In this document: positions 8,416 to 18,519 of the stretch, one piece after another
Layout of the letters: each line of letters begins with the position of its first letter
Position numbering within the stretch: the stretch's first letter is position 1
DNA from: Ramlibacter paludis
GTDB lineage: Bacteria; Pseudomonadota; Gammaproteobacteria; Burkholderiales; Burkholderiaceae_C
Direction of reading: 5' to 3'
DNA length: 64,000 nucleotides
NCBI RefSeq assembly: GCF_022012305.1
Contig: NZ_JAKLTM010000001.1
Span: 868,001 to 932,000, forward strand
Made by a program: the position numbers and the translations under genes
The notes under the pieces: model-generated
Database searches by the model: none
Told to the model about the DNA's origin: nothing
The model's input: the letters and a program-made list of their open reading frames with translations, nothing else

Positions 8416-9207
8416 TTGGTCGAACTCCGAACCCCGGGCGGCGACCGCGCGCTCATCAGTCCCGAAGGCGCGCAACTCCTCTCCTGGCAGGCCGGCGGCC
8501 GCGAACAGCTTTACTGGAGCGCCTTGTCGCCCGCCACGCCGGGCCGCGCGGTTCGCGGCGGCGTGCCGGTGTGCTTTCCCCAGTTCTCCGATCGCGGGCC
8601 CTTGCAGAAGCACGGCTTCGTGCGGGTGAACCGTTGGGACGTGGTCGAGACCACCGGCGACATGGTCCGCCTGGCGTTCGACCCGCGCCTCGCGCCCGCG
8701 GCCTGGCCGCATCCCTTCGCCCTCGGTTTGACCGTCCGCCTCGGCGAAGGCTGGATCGAAGTCGGCCTGGAGGCCACGAACACCGGCACCGAGGATTTGC
8801 GTTTCACCGCCGCCCTCCACACCTACCTGGCCGTGCCGGACGTGCGGCAGGCCCGCGTCGAAGGCCTGCAGGGCTGCGACTACGAGGATGCGCTCGATGG
8901 CCTGCGCGTGAAGCGCGAGCAGGCACCGGCAATCACCTTCGACGGCGAACTCGATCGGGTCTACCGCAACGTACCGGCGAGCCTCGCGTTGCAGGACGGC
9001 GCCACGCGGCGCATCACGCAGGCCGGTTTCGTCGACACCGTGGTCTGGAATCCCGGCCCGGCCAAGGCTGCCGCGCTGGGCGACATGCCGCCTGGGGACT
9101 GGCTGCGCATGGTCTGCATCGAAGCCGCCGTGGCGGCCGCGCCGGTGCGCTTGGCGCCGGGCCGGTCCTGGTCCGGCAGCCAGCGCATCGCTCTCAATCC
9201 AGCTTGA
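8416..9207 (+). CDS. D-hexose-6-phosphate mutarotase (YeaD type)
   Basis: 263 residues of the aldose-1-epimerase-like fold. Recognisable blocks are [21 protein letters not shown] (likely catalytic His), [11 protein letters not shown] (second His) and [13 protein letters not shown] with the downstream glutamate in CIEAA. Such enzymes interconvert the anomers of glucose-6-phosphate and similar sugars. The start is TTG 8416, immediately after the preceding stop (TGATTG); no ATG is available for about 75 codons. The gene converges on galU and the two coding regions overlap by 14 bases. A role in sugar-phosphate supply for exopolysaccharide is plausible but inferred. Confidence 0.88.
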   Translation: MVELRTPGGDRALISPEGAQLLSWQAGGREQLYWSALSPATPGRAVRGGVPVCFPQFSDRGPLQKHGFVRVNRWDVVETTGDMVRLAFDPRLAPAAWPHPFALGLTVRLGEGWIEVGLEATNTGTEDLRFTAALHTYLAVPDVRQARVEGLQGCDYEDALDGLRVKREQAPAITFDGELDRVYRNVPASLALQDGATRRITQAGFVDTVVWNPGPAKAAALGDMPPGDWLRMVCIEAAVAAAPVRLAPGRSWSGSQRIALNPA

Positions 9208-10084
9208 GCTGGCGTAGGTAGGCGCGGAAGTCGGCGCCGACCTCGGCGTGCTTGAGGGCGAATTCCACCGTGGCTTCCAGGAAGCCTTCCTTGCTGCCGC
9301 AGTCGTAGCGCTTGCCTTCGTAGCGATAGGCATGGACGCCTTCGGTGGCGATCAGCTGCGCGATGCCGTCGGTGAGCTGGATCTCGCCGCCGCTGCCGCG
9401 CGGCTGGTTGCGGATGCGGTCGAACACCGTGGGCGTGAGGATGTAGCGGCCGGCGACGCCGAGGCGCGAAGGCGCGTTCTCGGGCGCCGGCTTTTCCACC
9501 ATGGCGCTCACCTTCACCAGCCGCTCGCCGGCGGCATCGCCGGCCACGATGCCGTAGCGGCGCACGTGTTCCAGCGGCACCTCCTGCACGGCCAGCACGG
9601 AGGACTGCACCTGCGCGAAGACCTCCACCATCTGGGTGAGGACGCCAGGACGGCCGTCGGCACCCGTCATCAGGTCGTCCGCCAGCAGCACGGCGAAGGG
9701 CTCATCGCCCACGATCGGTTGCGCGCACAGCACCGCGTGGCCCAGGCCGAGCGAGCGGGGCTGGCGCACGAAGGAGCAGTCCATGTCCTGCGGCGACAGC
9801 GAGCGCACCAGCTCCAGCAGTTCGTGCTTGCCGTTCGCCTCGAGCTCGCTTTCGAGCTCGTAGGCGGTGTCGAAATGGTCCTCGATGGCACGCTTGTTGC
9901 GACCGGTCACGAAGACCATGTGGCGGATGCCGGCGGCATAAGCCTCCTCCACGGCGTACTGGATCAGGGGCTTGTCGACCACCGGCAGCATTTCCTTCGG
10001 TTGCGCCTTGGTGGCGGGCAGGAAGCGGGTGCCGAGGCCGGCAACCGGGAAAACCGCTTTGTGGATATTGGTGCGCGTGCTCAT
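9194..10084 (-). CDS. galU: UTP-glucose-1-phosphate uridylyltransferase
   Basis: 296 residues. The nucleotide-binding signature [19 protein letters not shown] starts at Gly16, and further family blocks are [28 protein letters not shown] and GEIQLTDGI. The enzyme makes UDP-glucose, the donor for exopolysaccharide, lipopolysaccharide and trehalose synthesis, so it serves the polysaccharide locus at the left of the window even though it is not linked in an operon. It is divergent from the dehydrogenase gene, with 97 bases between starts. Confidence 0.97.
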   Translation of the reverse strand: MSTRTNIHKAVFPVAGLGTRFLPATKAQPKEMLPVVDKPLIQYAVEEAYAAGIRHMVFVTGRNKRAIEDHFDTAYELESELEANGKHELLELVRSLSPQDMDCSFVRQPRSLGLGHAVLCAQPIVGDEPFAVLLADDLMTGADGRPGVLTQMVEVFAQVQSSVLAVQEVPLEHVRRYGIVAGDAAGERLVKVSAMVEKPAPENAPSRLGVAGRYILTPTVFDRIRNQPRGSGGEIQLTDGIAQLIATEGVHAYRYEGKRYDCGSKEGFLEATVEFALKHAEVGADFRAYLRQLKLD

Positions 10085-10181
10085 CGACGGAGTTGTAAGT
10101 TATCGCTACAGTGTGCCGTTTCTTCGGCAGTGACATTGTGACGGACGCGCCCGGCGCGTTCCCGTCGGACAAGGACGTCCT

Positions 10182-11159
10182 TTGGAAATCTTGTTGCTCG
10201 AACGACTGGTCCCGGAAGCCCATGCCTGGCTGGAGGCCCGCCATTCCGTCGCCTACCGGCCCGAGCTGGCCGATGCGGATCCCGCCGACCTGCGCCGCGC
10301 CGTTTACAAGGCCCAGGGCGTGGTGCTGTCGCGCAAGGCGGTGGTGACCCGCGAGTTCCTGGATTTCGCGCCGATGCTGAAGGCCGTCGCGCGCCTGCAC
10401 GAAGGCACCGACAACACCGACCTGGAAGCGTGCCGCGAGCGGCGGGTGCGCGTGATCCAGGCCAGCACGGCCAACCTGCGCTCCAACGCGGAATACCTGC
10501 TGGGCGGATTGCTGGCGCTGTACCGCCGGGGCATCGCGGAATCGATCGCCGGCCAGCGCCGCGCCGCCATCCGGCTCGGGCGCGAGCTCCACGGCAGCAC
10601 GGTAGGCCTGCTCGGCCTGGCACCGAGCGCGCATCCGCTGGCCATGATGCTGCAGTCGCTGGGCGCCAAGCTGGTGGGCTACGACCCGGCCGTGCACCAG
10701 ACATCGTCGGTCTGGAGCCGGCTCAACGTGCGGCCGGTCGCCTTGTCGGAGCTGGTCTCGCAGTCCGATGCCGTCGCCGTGCAGGTGCTGTACGCCTCGC
10801 GCTACCAGGGCTTCATCAACGACAAGGTGCTTGCGCAGTGCAAGCCGGGGCAGGTGTGGGTGAGCACCACGCGGTCCGACTTCTTCGACCGCCCGGCCTT
10901 GGCCGCCGCCCTCGGGGACGGCCGCATCGAGGCCGCGTTGATGGATGCGGCCGAATCGGGCTTCGCATCGCGCGGCAGCCCGCTGCACGACTGCGCCAAC
11001 CTGTACCTCACCCCGCGCCTGGGCTCGCACACGCGCGAGTCGCGCGGCCGCGCGAGCTGGTACGTGGCGCAGCGCATCCACGAGACGCTGAGCGCCACGT
11101 CGCCCAGCATCTTCGACCAGCTGCCCAGCGGGATGATGGGTTTGGAGGCGGGCGCCTAG
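10182..11159 (+). CDS. degenerate D-2-hydroxyacid dehydrogenase family protein
   Basis: 325 residues from TTG 10182, with AAGGA (10171-10175) seven bases upstream. The overall layout is that of D-isomer-specific 2-hydroxyacid dehydrogenases, but key positions are changed. The Rossmann loop reads [10 protein letters not shown] (residues 141-150), with Ala147 and Ala150 where the family has glycines. The catalytic histidine segment TPHxG reads TPRLGSHT, giving Arg279. The arginine of the NxAR segment survives (STTR). It may therefore be a non-catalytic or repurposed protein. It converges on valS with overlapping TAG stops. Family is fairly sure; activity is doubtful. Confidence 0.8.
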   Translation: MEILLLERLVPEAHAWLEARHSVAYRPELADADPADLRRAVYKAQGVVLSRKAVVTREFLDFAPMLKAVARLHEGTDNTDLEACRERRVRVIQASTANLRSNAEYLLGGLLALYRRGIAESIAGQRRAAIRLGRELHGSTVGLLGLAPSAHPLAMMLQSLGAKLVGYDPAVHQTSSVWSRLNVRPVALSELVSQSDAVAVQVLYASRYQGFINDKVLAQCKPGQVWVSTTRSDFFDRPALAAALGDGRIEAALMDAAESGFASRGSPLHDCANLYLTPRLGSHTRESRGRASWYVAQRIHETLSATSPSIFDQLPSGMMGLEAGA

Positions 11160-13972
11160 CCCAGCCGCTGCAGCTGCGCCTGCACCTTCTCGAGCGAAGC
11201 CGAGAAGTCGGCGATGCGCTTGCGCTCCTGCTCGATCACCGCCGGCGGCGCCTTGGCGACGAAGGCCTCGTTGGAGAGCTTGCCGTTCGCCTTGGCCAGT
11301 TCGGCTTGCAGGCGTCCCGCTTCCTTGCCCAGGCGGGCCTTCTCGGCATCGACGTCGATCTCCATGTACAGGCACAGGCGTGTCGCGCCGACCACCGCCA
11401 CCGGCGCGGCTTGCGCGGCGGCGGCCCAGGCGGCCTCGTCGTCGAACACCTTCACTTCGCTCAGCTTGGCCAGTGCCTTCAGCACGGTCGCCGCTTCGCG
11501 CATGAAGGCCGCATCGCCGACCGCGTAAGCCGGCAGGCGGGTCGAGGGCGGGACGTTCATCTCGCCGCGCAGGTTGCGGCTCGCGTCCACCACCGCCTTC
11601 AGCCGCGCCATCCAGGCTTCGGCTTGCGCATCCACGTTGGCCGGGTTGGCCTCGGGGTAGGGCGCGACGCTGATCGACTCGCCGCTCTTGCCCGCGACCG
11701 GCGCGACCTTCTGCCACAGCTCCTCGGTCATGAAGGGGATCAGCGGGTGCGCCAGGCGCAGGATCGCTTCCAGCACGCGGATCAGCGTGCGGCGCGTGCC
11801 GCGCTGCTGCGCGGCGTCGCCGGCCTGGATCTGCACCTTGGCGATCTCGAGGTACCAGTCGCAGTACTCGTCCCAGACGAACTGGTAGATCGTGTTGGCG
11901 ACGTTGTCCAGCCGGTACTCGGCGAAGCCCTTGGCCACGTCGGCCTCGGCCTTCTGCAGCAGGGAGACGATCCAGCGGTCGGCCTGCGTCTGCGTGGCGT
12001 CCTGCTCCGCCAGGTCCTGGCCTTCGCAGTTCATCAGCACGAAGCGCGTGGCGTTCCAGAGCTTGTTGCAGAAGTTGCGGTAGCCCTCGCAGCGCTTCGG
12101 ATCGAAGTTGATCGAGCGGCCCAGCGTCGCCAGCGACGCGAAGGTGAAGCGCAGCGCGTCCGCCCCGTAGGCCGGGATGCCTTCCGGGAATTCCTTCTCG
12201 GTGTTCTTGCGCACCGCCGGCGCGGTCTCGGGCTTGCGCAGGCCGGTGGTGCGCTTGTCCAGCAGCGGCGCGAGCGAGATGCCGTCGATCAGGTCGACCG
12301 GGTCCAGCACGTTGCCTTCCGACTTGCTCATCTTCTTGCCGTGCGAGTCGCGCACCAGGCCGTGGATGTAGACGTGCCTGAAAGGCACCTGGCCGGTGAA
12401 GTGCGTCGTCATCATGATCATCCGGGCGACCCAGAAGAAGATGATGTCGTAGCCGGTCACCAGCACGGTGGAAGGCAGGTACAGGTCGTAGTCCTGCGTT
12501 TTCTGCGGCCAGCCCAGCGTGGAGAAGGGCACCAGCGCCGAGGAGTACCAGGTGTCCAGCACGTCGGGGTCGCGCGTCAGCTTTTTGCCCGGCGCCTGCG
12601 CCTGCGCGTCCGCCTCGCTTTCGGCGACGTACACGTTGCCCTGTTCGTCGTACCAGGCCGGGATCTGGTGGCCCCACCACAGCTGGCGCGAGATGCACCA
12701 GTCCTGGATGTTGTTCATCCACTGGTTGTAGGTGTTGACCCAGTTCTCGGGCACGAAGCGCACGTCGCCGCTCTGCACCGCATCGATGGCCTTCTGCGCG
12801 ATCGACTTGCCGGTCGGGTCCTTCTCGCTCACCTTGCTCATGGCCACCCACCATTGGTCGGTGAGCATCGGCTCCACGATCTGGCCGGTGCGGGCGCAGC
12901 GCGGCACCATCAGCTTGTGCTTCTTCGTTTCCACCAGCAGGCCCAGGGCCTCCAGGTCGGCGACGACCTTCTTGCGCGCCACGAAGCGGTCCAGGCCCCG
13001 GTACGCGGCGGGCGCCTTGTCGTTGACCGTGGCGTCGAGGTTCAGCACGCCGATCATCGGCAGCCCATGGCGCAGGCCGACCTGGTAGTCGTTGGTGTCG
13101 TGGGCCGGCGTCACCTTCACCACGCCGGTGCCGAACGCGCGGTCCACGTACTCGTCGGCGATGATGGGGATCTCGCGGTCGGTGAGCGGCAGCTTCACCG
13201 ACTTGCCCACCAGTTGGCGGTAGCGATCGTCTTCCGGATGCACCATCACGGCGGTGTCACCCAGCATGGTTTCGGGACGCGTCGTGGCGACCACCAGTTC
13301 GCCCGAGCCGTCCGCGAGCGGATAGCGGATGTGCCAGAGGAAGCCGTCCTCCTCTTCGCTTTCCACCTCGAGGTCGCTCACCGCCGTCTTCAGCTCGGGG
13401 TCCCAGTTCACCAGCCGCTTGCCGCGGTAGATCAGGCCCTGCTGGTACAGCTGCACGAAGGTCTGGGTCACGACCTTCGACAGCTTCTCGTCCATCGTGA
13501 AGTACTCGTGCGACCAGTCCACGCTGTCGCCCATGCGGCGCATCTGCGTGGTGATGGTGTTGCCCGACTTCTCCTTCCACTCCCAGACCTTCTTGACGAA
13601 GTCGGGACGGCCCAGGTCATGGCGGCTGGTGCCTTGCTCCTGCAATTGGCGCTCCACGACGATCTGCGTGGCAATGCCGGCGTGGTCGGTGCCCGGGACC
13701 CACAGCGTGTTCTCGCCGCGCATCCGGTGGTAGCGCGTGAGGCTGTCCATGATGGTCTGGTTGAACGCGTGCCCCATGTGCAGGGTGCCCGTGACGTTCG
13801 GCGGCGGCAGCTGGATGGCGAACGAGGGGACGCCCGCCTGGGCCGCGCCCGTGCCGCGGTAGCCGGCGCGCGCATAACCACGCTGTTCCCACAGCGGACC
13901 CCACTTCGCCTCGATGGCGGCGGGTTCGAAGGACTTGGAGAGGCTGTTCAGCCCGGGTTGTTCGGTACTCAC
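11156..13972 (-). CDS. valS: valyl-tRNA synthetase
   Basis: 938 residues, a normal length for bacterial ValRS. Class I signatures are present: HMGH in the first third ([13 protein letters not shown]) and KMSKS near residue 545 ([13 protein letters not shown]). The editing domain with GTDHAG- and [12 protein letters not shown] blocks lies between them, and a C-terminal coiled-coil arm (about residues 870-938) is present. It charges tRNA-Val and hydrolyses mischarged threonine. The start is GTG 13972. The next gene downstream on the minus strand is galU, beyond the convergent dehydrogenase; there is no operon partner. Confidence 0.98.
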   Translation of the reverse strand: MSTEQPGLNSLSKSFEPAAIEAKWGPLWEQRGYARAGYRGTGAAQAGVPSFAIQLPPPNVTGTLHMGHAFNQTIMDSLTRYHRMRGENTLWVPGTDHAGIATQIVVERQLQEQGTSRHDLGRPDFVKKVWEWKEKSGNTITTQMRRMGDSVDWSHEYFTMDEKLSKVVTQTFVQLYQQGLIYRGKRLVNWDPELKTAVSDLEVESEEEDGFLWHIRYPLADGSGELVVATTRPETMLGDTAVMVHPEDDRYRQLVGKSVKLPLTDREIPIIADEYVDRAFGTGVVKVTPAHDTNDYQVGLRHGLPMIGVLNLDATVNDKAPAAYRGLDRFVARKKVVADLEALGLLVETKKHKLMVPRCARTGQIVEPMLTDQWWVAMSKVSEKDPTGKSIAQKAIDAVQSGDVRFVPENWVNTYNQWMNNIQDWCISRQLWWGHQIPAWYDEQGNVYVAESEADAQAQAPGKKLTRDPDVLDTWYSSALVPFSTLGWPQKTQDYDLYLPSTVLVTGYDIIFFWVARMIMMTTHFTGQVPFRHVYIHGLVRDSHGKKMSKSEGNVLDPVDLIDGISLAPLLDKRTTGLRKPETAPAVRKNTEKEFPEGIPAYGADALRFTFASLATLGRSINFDPKRCEGYRNFCNKLWNATRFVLMNCEGQDLAEQDATQTQADRWIVSLLQKAEADVAKGFAEYRLDNVANTIYQFVWDEYCDWYLEIAKVQIQAGDAAQQRGTRRTLIRVLEAILRLAHPLIPFMTEELWQKVAPVAGKSGESISVAPYPEANPANVDAQAEAWMARLKAVVDASRNLRGEMNVPPSTRLPAYAVGDAAFMREAATVLKALAKLSEVKVFDDEAAWAAAAQAAPVAVVGATRLCLYMEIDVDAEKARLGKEAGRLQAELAKANGKLSNEAFVAKAPPAVIEQERKRIADFSASLEKVQAQLQRLG

Positions 13973-13997
13973 CCGGGGATTTTAAGGGCGCCGCCCC

Positions 13998-14183
13998 TCA
14001 GGGCAGGGTGCGCGCGGCCTCGACGCACTCCTTGAGCACCTTCGCGTCGCCGACCTGGTTGGCCAGCAGCAGGATGAGCCGCGCGTTCAGCAGCTCCGAC
14101 TGCTCGTGCGTCAGGCCCTGGTGCGCGTCCAGCAGCTGCTCGTAGAAGCCGTCGGCGTCCTGCAGGTTCAAGGCGGTCTTCAT
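13998..14183 (-). CDS. DUF2783-type small protein
   Basis: 61 residues, acidic and predicted helical, beginning MKTALNLQDADGFYEQLLDAHQ in outline. It resembles the small DUF2783 proteins encoded beside MhpA-like FAD monooxygenases. Its ATG overlaps the monooxygenase stop as ATGA, so translation is coupled. No biochemical role is known; a stabilising partner or specificity subunit for the monooxygenase is a guess. It ends 25 bases after the start of valS on the same strand, so it is the last gene of its unit. Confidence 0.75.
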   Translation of the reverse strand: MKTALNLQDADGFYEQLLDAHQGLTHEQSELLNARLILLLANQVGDAKVLKECVEAARTLP

Positions 14184-15907
14184 GCGGCTTCCTCCAGCGC
14201 TGCGCCCAGCGCCTGGCCCACGGCATGGACCAGGTGGGCATCGACGCTTTCGCCGGTCGCGGCGACATAGCTGTCCGGCCGGACCAGCGCCCAGGCATGG
14301 CCGAACACGTGGCAGGCGCCTTGCAGGTGGCCCTTGGGGTCGCGCACGTACTCCATCGCGCCCGGCGTGTCGTCGGGGCCCAGCACCTGCACGCAGCGCA
14401 GGGGCGCGGTCTCGGCCAGGCTGCGCAGGCGCTCCAGCGCGGCGGGCGCGGCATCGCCGAAGAGCAGCACCAGCAGGCGGCCCTCGGCCCAGCGCAGCAG
14501 GTCGTTGACGCGGCCGCTGCTGCCGTCGGCCCATTCGAAGGCGACGTTCTGCACCGACAGGCCGCCGGTGCCGTCGCAGGCGCTCGACCGCGTGTAGGGG
14601 TTGGCGACCGCCATGCGCCCGGTGTTGACGAACTGCCGGGCGAACATGTGCTGCCGGGCCAGGCTGAGCGCCGCATCCCGGAAGCGCTTCTCCACCGGCG
14701 TTGCCGGCCGCAGGAAGCGCGCCGTGCGGTTGGTCACCAGCACGTTCTGCTGCGCGGCCTCGTGGCGCTCCTCGTGGTAGCTCTCCAGCAAGGCCGGCGC
14801 GGCCAGCCCGCGCTGCACCGCGGCCAGCTTCCAGGCCAGGTTGTCGGCATCGGCGATGCCGGTGTTGCCGCCGCGCGCGCCGAACGGGCTGACGACCTTG
14901 GCCGAATCCCCCATCAGGAAGACGCGGCCGTGCCGCATCCGGTCCACGCATTCGCTGCGGTAGGCGTAAGGGCCCACCCAGACGATCTCGACGCCGGCGT
15001 CGGCGCCGAACTGCCGGCCCAGGCGTTCGCGCACCACGTCCTCGCGGCTCACTTCCGCCGGGTCGGAGTCGGGCGCCATCTGGTAGTCGATGCGCCAGAC
15101 GTTGTCGCCCATCAGGTGCTGCCAGACCGCGCGGTTCTCGTTGAACGGCGCCTCGATCCAGGTGTGGCGCTCCACCGGCGGCTTCTTCGTGAAGCGCACG
15201 TCGGCGATGCACCAGCGGTCGTCGCCCTTCTTGGCCGTCACCGCGGCGCCGACCCACTGGCGGAAGGGGCTGTGCGAACCGGTCGCGTCGATCACGTAGT
15301 CGGCGCGCAGCTGGTAGTCGCCTGCCGGCGTGCTGACCGAGAGCGTGGCGCCTTCGCCGTCCTCGCGGAAGCCGGTCACGCGGTTGCGCCAGCGCAGCTG
15401 CACCTGGCCGAGCTCGTAGATGCGCTCGACCAGGTAGCCCTCGATGTAGAACTGCTGGATGTTGATGAAGGGCGGCTGGCTCGACAGGTTGTAGCCGCTT
15501 TGCTGGCGCAGGTCGAACGAATAGACCTCGTCCTCGCCGGCAAAGGTGCGGCCGACGCTCCACTGGATGCCCTTGGCCGCGATGCGCTGGTAGATGCCCA
15601 GGCGCTCGAAGATCTCCAGCGACTTCTGCGTGTAGCAGATGCCGCGCGAGGAGGCGCCCTTCACGCCGACGGTGTTGTCTTCGTCGAGCAGCACCGCCGG
15701 CACGCCGTATTGCGCGAGCGCGCAGGCCAGCGTCAGCCCGGTGATGCCGCCGCCGACGATGACGATCGGGTGGTGGCTGGCTTCGCCTGAAGCCAGCTCC
15801 GGCGGCGGCTCGAAAGGATATTCGGGCAGTTCGTAGCCGCTGCCGTGCGTGAACTCATAGCCGTTGGAATACGCCGTCTCGGCGTAGCTGCCCGCCATGG
15901 CGCTCAT
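14180..15907 (-). CDS. FAD-dependent aromatic-ring monooxygenase (MhpA-like)
   Basis: 575 residues from ATG 15907, which overlaps the VOC stop (ATGA); ATG 15898 is an alternative. About 46 residues rich in Tyr, Gly, Glu and Pro precede the FAD Rossmann loop GGGITG (52-57). The DG-type region and the GD motif GRVFLMGDSAKVVSPFGARGG near residue 330 follow, in the order of group A flavoprotein hydroxylases. The C-terminal thioredoxin-like domain of the MhpA/PheA subfamily appears present (residues 450-575). The likely reaction is NAD(P)H-dependent ortho-hydroxylation of a phenolic or related ring. The substrate is unknown. Operon with the VOC protein and DUF2783. Confidence 0.87.
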   Translation of the reverse strand: MSAMAGSYAETAYSNGYEFTHGSGYELPEYPFEPPPELASGEASHHPIVIVGGGITGLTLACALAQYGVPAVLLDEDNTVGVKGASSRGICYTQKSLEIFERLGIYQRIAAKGIQWSVGRTFAGEDEVYSFDLRQQSGYNLSSQPPFINIQQFYIEGYLVERIYELGQVQLRWRNRVTGFREDGEGATLSVSTPAGDYQLRADYVIDATGSHSPFRQWVGAAVTAKKGDDRWCIADVRFTKKPPVERHTWIEAPFNENRAVWQHLMGDNVWRIDYQMAPDSDPAEVSREDVVRERLGRQFGADAGVEIVWVGPYAYRSECVDRMRHGRVFLMGDSAKVVSPFGARGGNTGIADADNLAWKLAAVQRGLAAPALLESYHEERHEAAQQNVLVTNRTARFLRPATPVEKRFRDAALSLARQHMFARQFVNTGRMAVANPYTRSSACDGTGGLSVQNVAFEWADGSSGRVNDLLRWAEGRLLVLLFGDAAPAALERLRSLAETAPLRCVQVLGPDDTPGAMEYVRDPKGHLQGACHVFGHAWALVRPDSYVAATGESVDAHLVHAVGQALGAALEEAA

Positions 15908-16521
15908 TTCTTGACGAACTCGGGCCGGTCGTTCTGCTGCGGCTTGAGCGGCGCGCTCACCTTGCCCGCCGCGCGCTCCTTGCGCCACTGCTCCTTGCGT
16001 GCCGTCCACTCGTTCAGCCGCTGGTGCGCCGTCTTGCTCTCCTGCAGCATCTGGAATTCGTCGGCCAGCTGCGCCGTGAGCTCGAGCCGCACGCCGTTCG
16101 GGTCGAAGAAGTAGATGCTGTGGAAGATGTGGTGGTCGGTGATGCCCAGCACCTCGACGCCGTTGGCTTCGAGGCGCGCCTTCATGTCCTTCAGCGCCTG
16201 GACCGAGTCCACGCGGAAGGAGATGTGGTTCACCCACTTGGGCGTGTTCGGCGAGGGCTCGGCCGCCTGGTCGTCGCCGAGGTCGAAGAAGGCGATGAAC
16301 GAGCCGTCCTGCAGCCGGAAGAAGAAGTGCGTGTAAGGGCAATACTCGCCCGTGCTCGGCACCACGTCGCTCTGGATGATGTGGTACAGCGGCAGCCCCA
16401 GGATGTCCTCGTAGAAATGCCGGGTTTCCTCGGCATCTTTCGCCCGGTAGGCGTAGTGGTGCAGCTGGTGGATCGGCGCGGGCGCAGGCAGGGCGCCCGG
16501 GTTCTTCAGGACGGCGGACAT
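15904..16521 (-). CDS. VOC-family protein, likely ring-cleavage dioxygenase or glyoxalase-like enzyme
   Basis: 205 residues with GGAG before the ATG. The vicinal-oxygen-chelate fold is indicated by two beta-alpha-beta modules and metal ligands His21 or His22 (LHHYAYR), His99 (VNHISF) and Glu147 (VRLELT), the H-H-E set shared by extradiol dioxygenases and glyoxalases. A charged, Lys/Arg-rich tail of about 50 residues follows the domain. Being first in an operon with an aromatic-type FAD monooxygenase suggests cleavage of the hydroxylated ring, but a single-domain lyase or isomerase is equally compatible. A well-formed promoter lies upstream. Confidence 0.83.
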   Translation of the reverse strand: MSAVLKNPGALPAPAPIHQLHHYAYRAKDAEETRHFYEDILGLPLYHIIQSDVVPSTGEYCPYTHFFFRLQDGSFIAFFDLGDDQAAEPSPNTPKWVNHISFRVDSVQALKDMKARLEANGVEVLGITDHHIFHSIYFFDPNGVRLELTAQLADEFQMLQESKTAHQRLNEWTARKEQWRKERAAGKVSAPLKPQQNDRPEFVKK

Positions 16522-16542
16522 GGCTTCTCCGGATTTACCAAT

Positions 16543-16584
16543 GCGTAACGCGTTTACTATACCGTAACGCCGCGGCGGTCCCAA
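16543..16584 (-). promoter_or_regulatory. promoter with twin CGTAACGC boxes for the VOC/FAD operon
   Basis: Reading leftward: -35 TTGGGA (16584-16579), 17-base spacer, -10 TATAGT (16561-16556). The octamer CGTAACGC occurs on the plus strand at 16544-16551 and again at 16563-16570, starts 19 bases apart, one copy just downstream of the -10 and one inside the spacer. The first is the centre of the 9-base palindrome GCGTAACGC. This layout suits a repressor or ligand-responsive regulator; none is encoded alongside. Confidence 0.55.
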
Positions 16585-16723
16585 GCGCGGCCGTGGCGGA
16601 TAGGGGGTCTTCATGGCCTGTATTGACTGGGGCTATTAGACGGGCGTGGGCCACATGACTACCCTGTGGACGTCGTCGGCCCGGCCGAGGCGCACCAATT
16701 CATCCACCAGCAAGGAGATTTCC

Positions 16724-17146
16724 ATGGCAGCACTCAAAGGCTCCAAGACGGAAGAGAACCTGAAGGCCGCATTCGCGGGCGAGTCGCAGGCGAACCGCCG
16801 CTACCTGTATTTCGCGAACAAGGCCGACGTGGAGGGCCAGAACGACGTGGCGGCGCTGTTCCGCTCCACGGCCGAAGGCGAGACCGGCCACGCGCACGGC
16901 CACCTCGAATGGCTGGAGCAGGTGGGCGACCCGGCCACCGGCCTGCCGATCGGCAGCACGCGCAACAACCTGAAGGCCGCCGTTGCCGGCGAAACCCACG
17001 AGTACACCGACATGTACCCGGGCATGGCCAAGACCGCGCGCGAGGAAGGCCACGACGAGATCGCCGACTGGTTCGAAACCCTGGCCAAGGCGGAGCGCTC
17101 GCATGCGAACCGCTACACCAAGGCCTTGAACGAACTGCAGGACTGA
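16724..17146 (+). CDS. rubrerythrin-type diiron protein
   Basis: 140 residues with AAGGAG before the ATG. A four-helix ferritin-like domain carries the diiron ligands Glu20, Glu53 and His56 (EGETGH) and Glu90/Glu93, Glu124 and His127 (AERSH). The C-terminal rubredoxin domain of classical rubrerythrins is absent, so electrons must come from another protein. Rubrerythrins reduce hydrogen peroxide. The next gene starts 18 bases downstream and encodes an Fe-S protein, an obvious candidate electron donor, followed by DUF3501; this trio recurs in betaproteobacteria. Confidence 0.92.
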   Translation: MAALKGSKTEENLKAAFAGESQANRRYLYFANKADVEGQNDVAALFRSTAEGETGHAHGHLEWLEQVGDPATGLPIGSTRNNLKAAVAGETHEYTDMYPGMAKTAREEGHDEIADWFETLAKAERSHANRYTKALNELQD

Positions 17147-17164
17147 CGTCCGCCGGAGCCCGCA

Positions 17165-18517
17165 ATGGCCGCACGCGAAGGCAATCTCGAAGCGCCCACC
17201 CGCCACCCCATCGCCTGGCAGTCCCCGGACTACTACGACGAGGCGGCGACCTTCCAGGAACTGGAGCGCATCTTCGACATCTGCCATGGCTGTCGCCGCT
17301 GCGTCAGCCTGTGCGGCTCCTTTCCCACCCTGTTCGACCTGGTCGACGAAGGCAAGACCGGCGAAGTCGACGGGGTGGAGAAGAAGGATTACTGGAAGGT
17401 GGTCGACCAGTGCTACCTGTGCGACCTCTGCTACATGACCAAGTGCCCCTACGTGCCGCCGCACGAGTGGAACCTGGACTTCCCGCACACCATGCTGCGG
17501 GCCAAGGCGATCAAGTTCAAGCAGGGCGGCGTGAGCTTCGGCGAGAAGTTCCTGTCCTCCACCGACGTGCACGGCCAGTTCGCCGGCATCCCGGTTGTGG
17601 TGCAGGTCGCCAACGCGGTGAACCAGACCAAGCCGGCGCGCGCGCTGATGGAGAAGACGCTGAACGTGGACCGCAACGCCTGGCTGCCGGCGCTCGCCAC
17701 GCGCAGGTTCCGCAGCGCCGCGCCCAAGTCCGCCGACACGCAGGTCAAGGACGGCGAGCGCTCTCCGGGCAAGGTCGCGATCTTCTCCACCTGCTACGTG
17801 AACTACAACGAGCCGGGCATCGGCCTCGACCTGCTCAAGATCCTGGCGCACAACGGCGTGCCCTACGAGCTGGTGGAGAAGGAGAAGTGCTGCGGCATGC
17901 CCAAGCTGGAGCTGGGCGACCTGGAGTCGGTCGACGCGAGCAAGCGCGCCAACATCCCGGTGCTGGCGAAGTACGCGCGCGAGGGCTACGCGATCCTGAG
18001 CGCGGTGCCCAGCTGCACCCTGATGTTCAAGCAGGAGCTGCCGCTGATGTACCCCGACGACGCCGACGTGCAGGCGGTGCGCGAGGCGATGTGGGACCCT
18101 TTCGAATACCTGGCCGCGCGCCGCCGCGACGGCCTGCTGAAGACGGAGTTCCCCAAGCCGCTGGGCAAGGTGAGTTACCAGGTGCCGTGCCACAGCCGCG
18201 TGCAGAACATCGGCAAGAAGACCGAGGAGCTGCTGAAGCTGATCCCCGGCACCTTCGTCCACACCAATGAGCGCTGCTCGGGCCACGCAGGGACCTTCGG
18301 CGTGAAGAAGCCGTACCACGAGGTCGCGATGAAGATCGGCAAGCCGCTGTTCAAGAAGATGGCGGAGCATCCCGAAGGCGGTGCGCCCGACTACATCAGC
18401 TCCGACTGTCCGCTGGGCGGCCACCACATCGACCAGGGCTTCGACCGCAACGGCCTGGGTGCGCCACGCCTGGAGCACCCGCTGTCGCTGGTGCGCATGG
18501 CCTACGGGCTCGATTGA
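17165..18517 (+). CDS. GlpC/heterodisulfide-reductase-like Fe-S protein
   Basis: 450 residues, soluble. Two 4Fe-4S clusters are indicated by Cys40/43/46/50 and Cys83/86/89/94, the second with one extra residue before the last cysteine. Cysteine-rich (CCG-type) domains follow: KCCGMPKLELGD is intact, while the second copy reads RCSGHAGT and SDCPLGG, missing several canonical cysteines. Such proteins pass electrons between flavoenzymes and acceptors, as in GlpC or HdrD. Placed between rubrerythrin and DUF3501, it probably feeds electrons to the rubrerythrin; glycerol-3-phosphate oxidation is an alternative, since ugp genes follow, but no GlpA/B is present. Confidence 0.85.
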   Translation: MAAREGNLEAPTRHPIAWQSPDYYDEAATFQELERIFDICHGCRRCVSLCGSFPTLFDLVDEGKTGEVDGVEKKDYWKVVDQCYLCDLCYMTKCPYVPPHEWNLDFPHTMLRAKAIKFKQGGVSFGEKFLSSTDVHGQFAGIPVVVQVANAVNQTKPARALMEKTLNVDRNAWLPALATRRFRSAAPKSADTQVKDGERSPGKVAIFSTCYVNYNEPGIGLDLLKILAHNGVPYELVEKEKCCGMPKLELGDLESVDASKRANIPVLAKYAREGYAILSAVPSCTLMFKQELPLMYPDDADVQAVREAMWDPFEYLAARRRDGLLKTEFPKPLGKVSYQVPCHSRVQNIGKKTEELLKLIPGTFVHTNERCSGHAGTFGVKKPYHEVAMKIGKPLFKKMAEHPEGGAPDYISSDCPLGGHHIDQGFDRNGLGAPRLEHPLSLVRMAYGLD

Positions 18518-18519
18518 CG

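Noticed and set aside
9702..14035. Long open frames antisense or out of frame to galU, the dehydrogenase and valS
   Set aside because: They overlap genes with clear catalytic motifs in the correct frames; no family signature is seen in the shadow frames.
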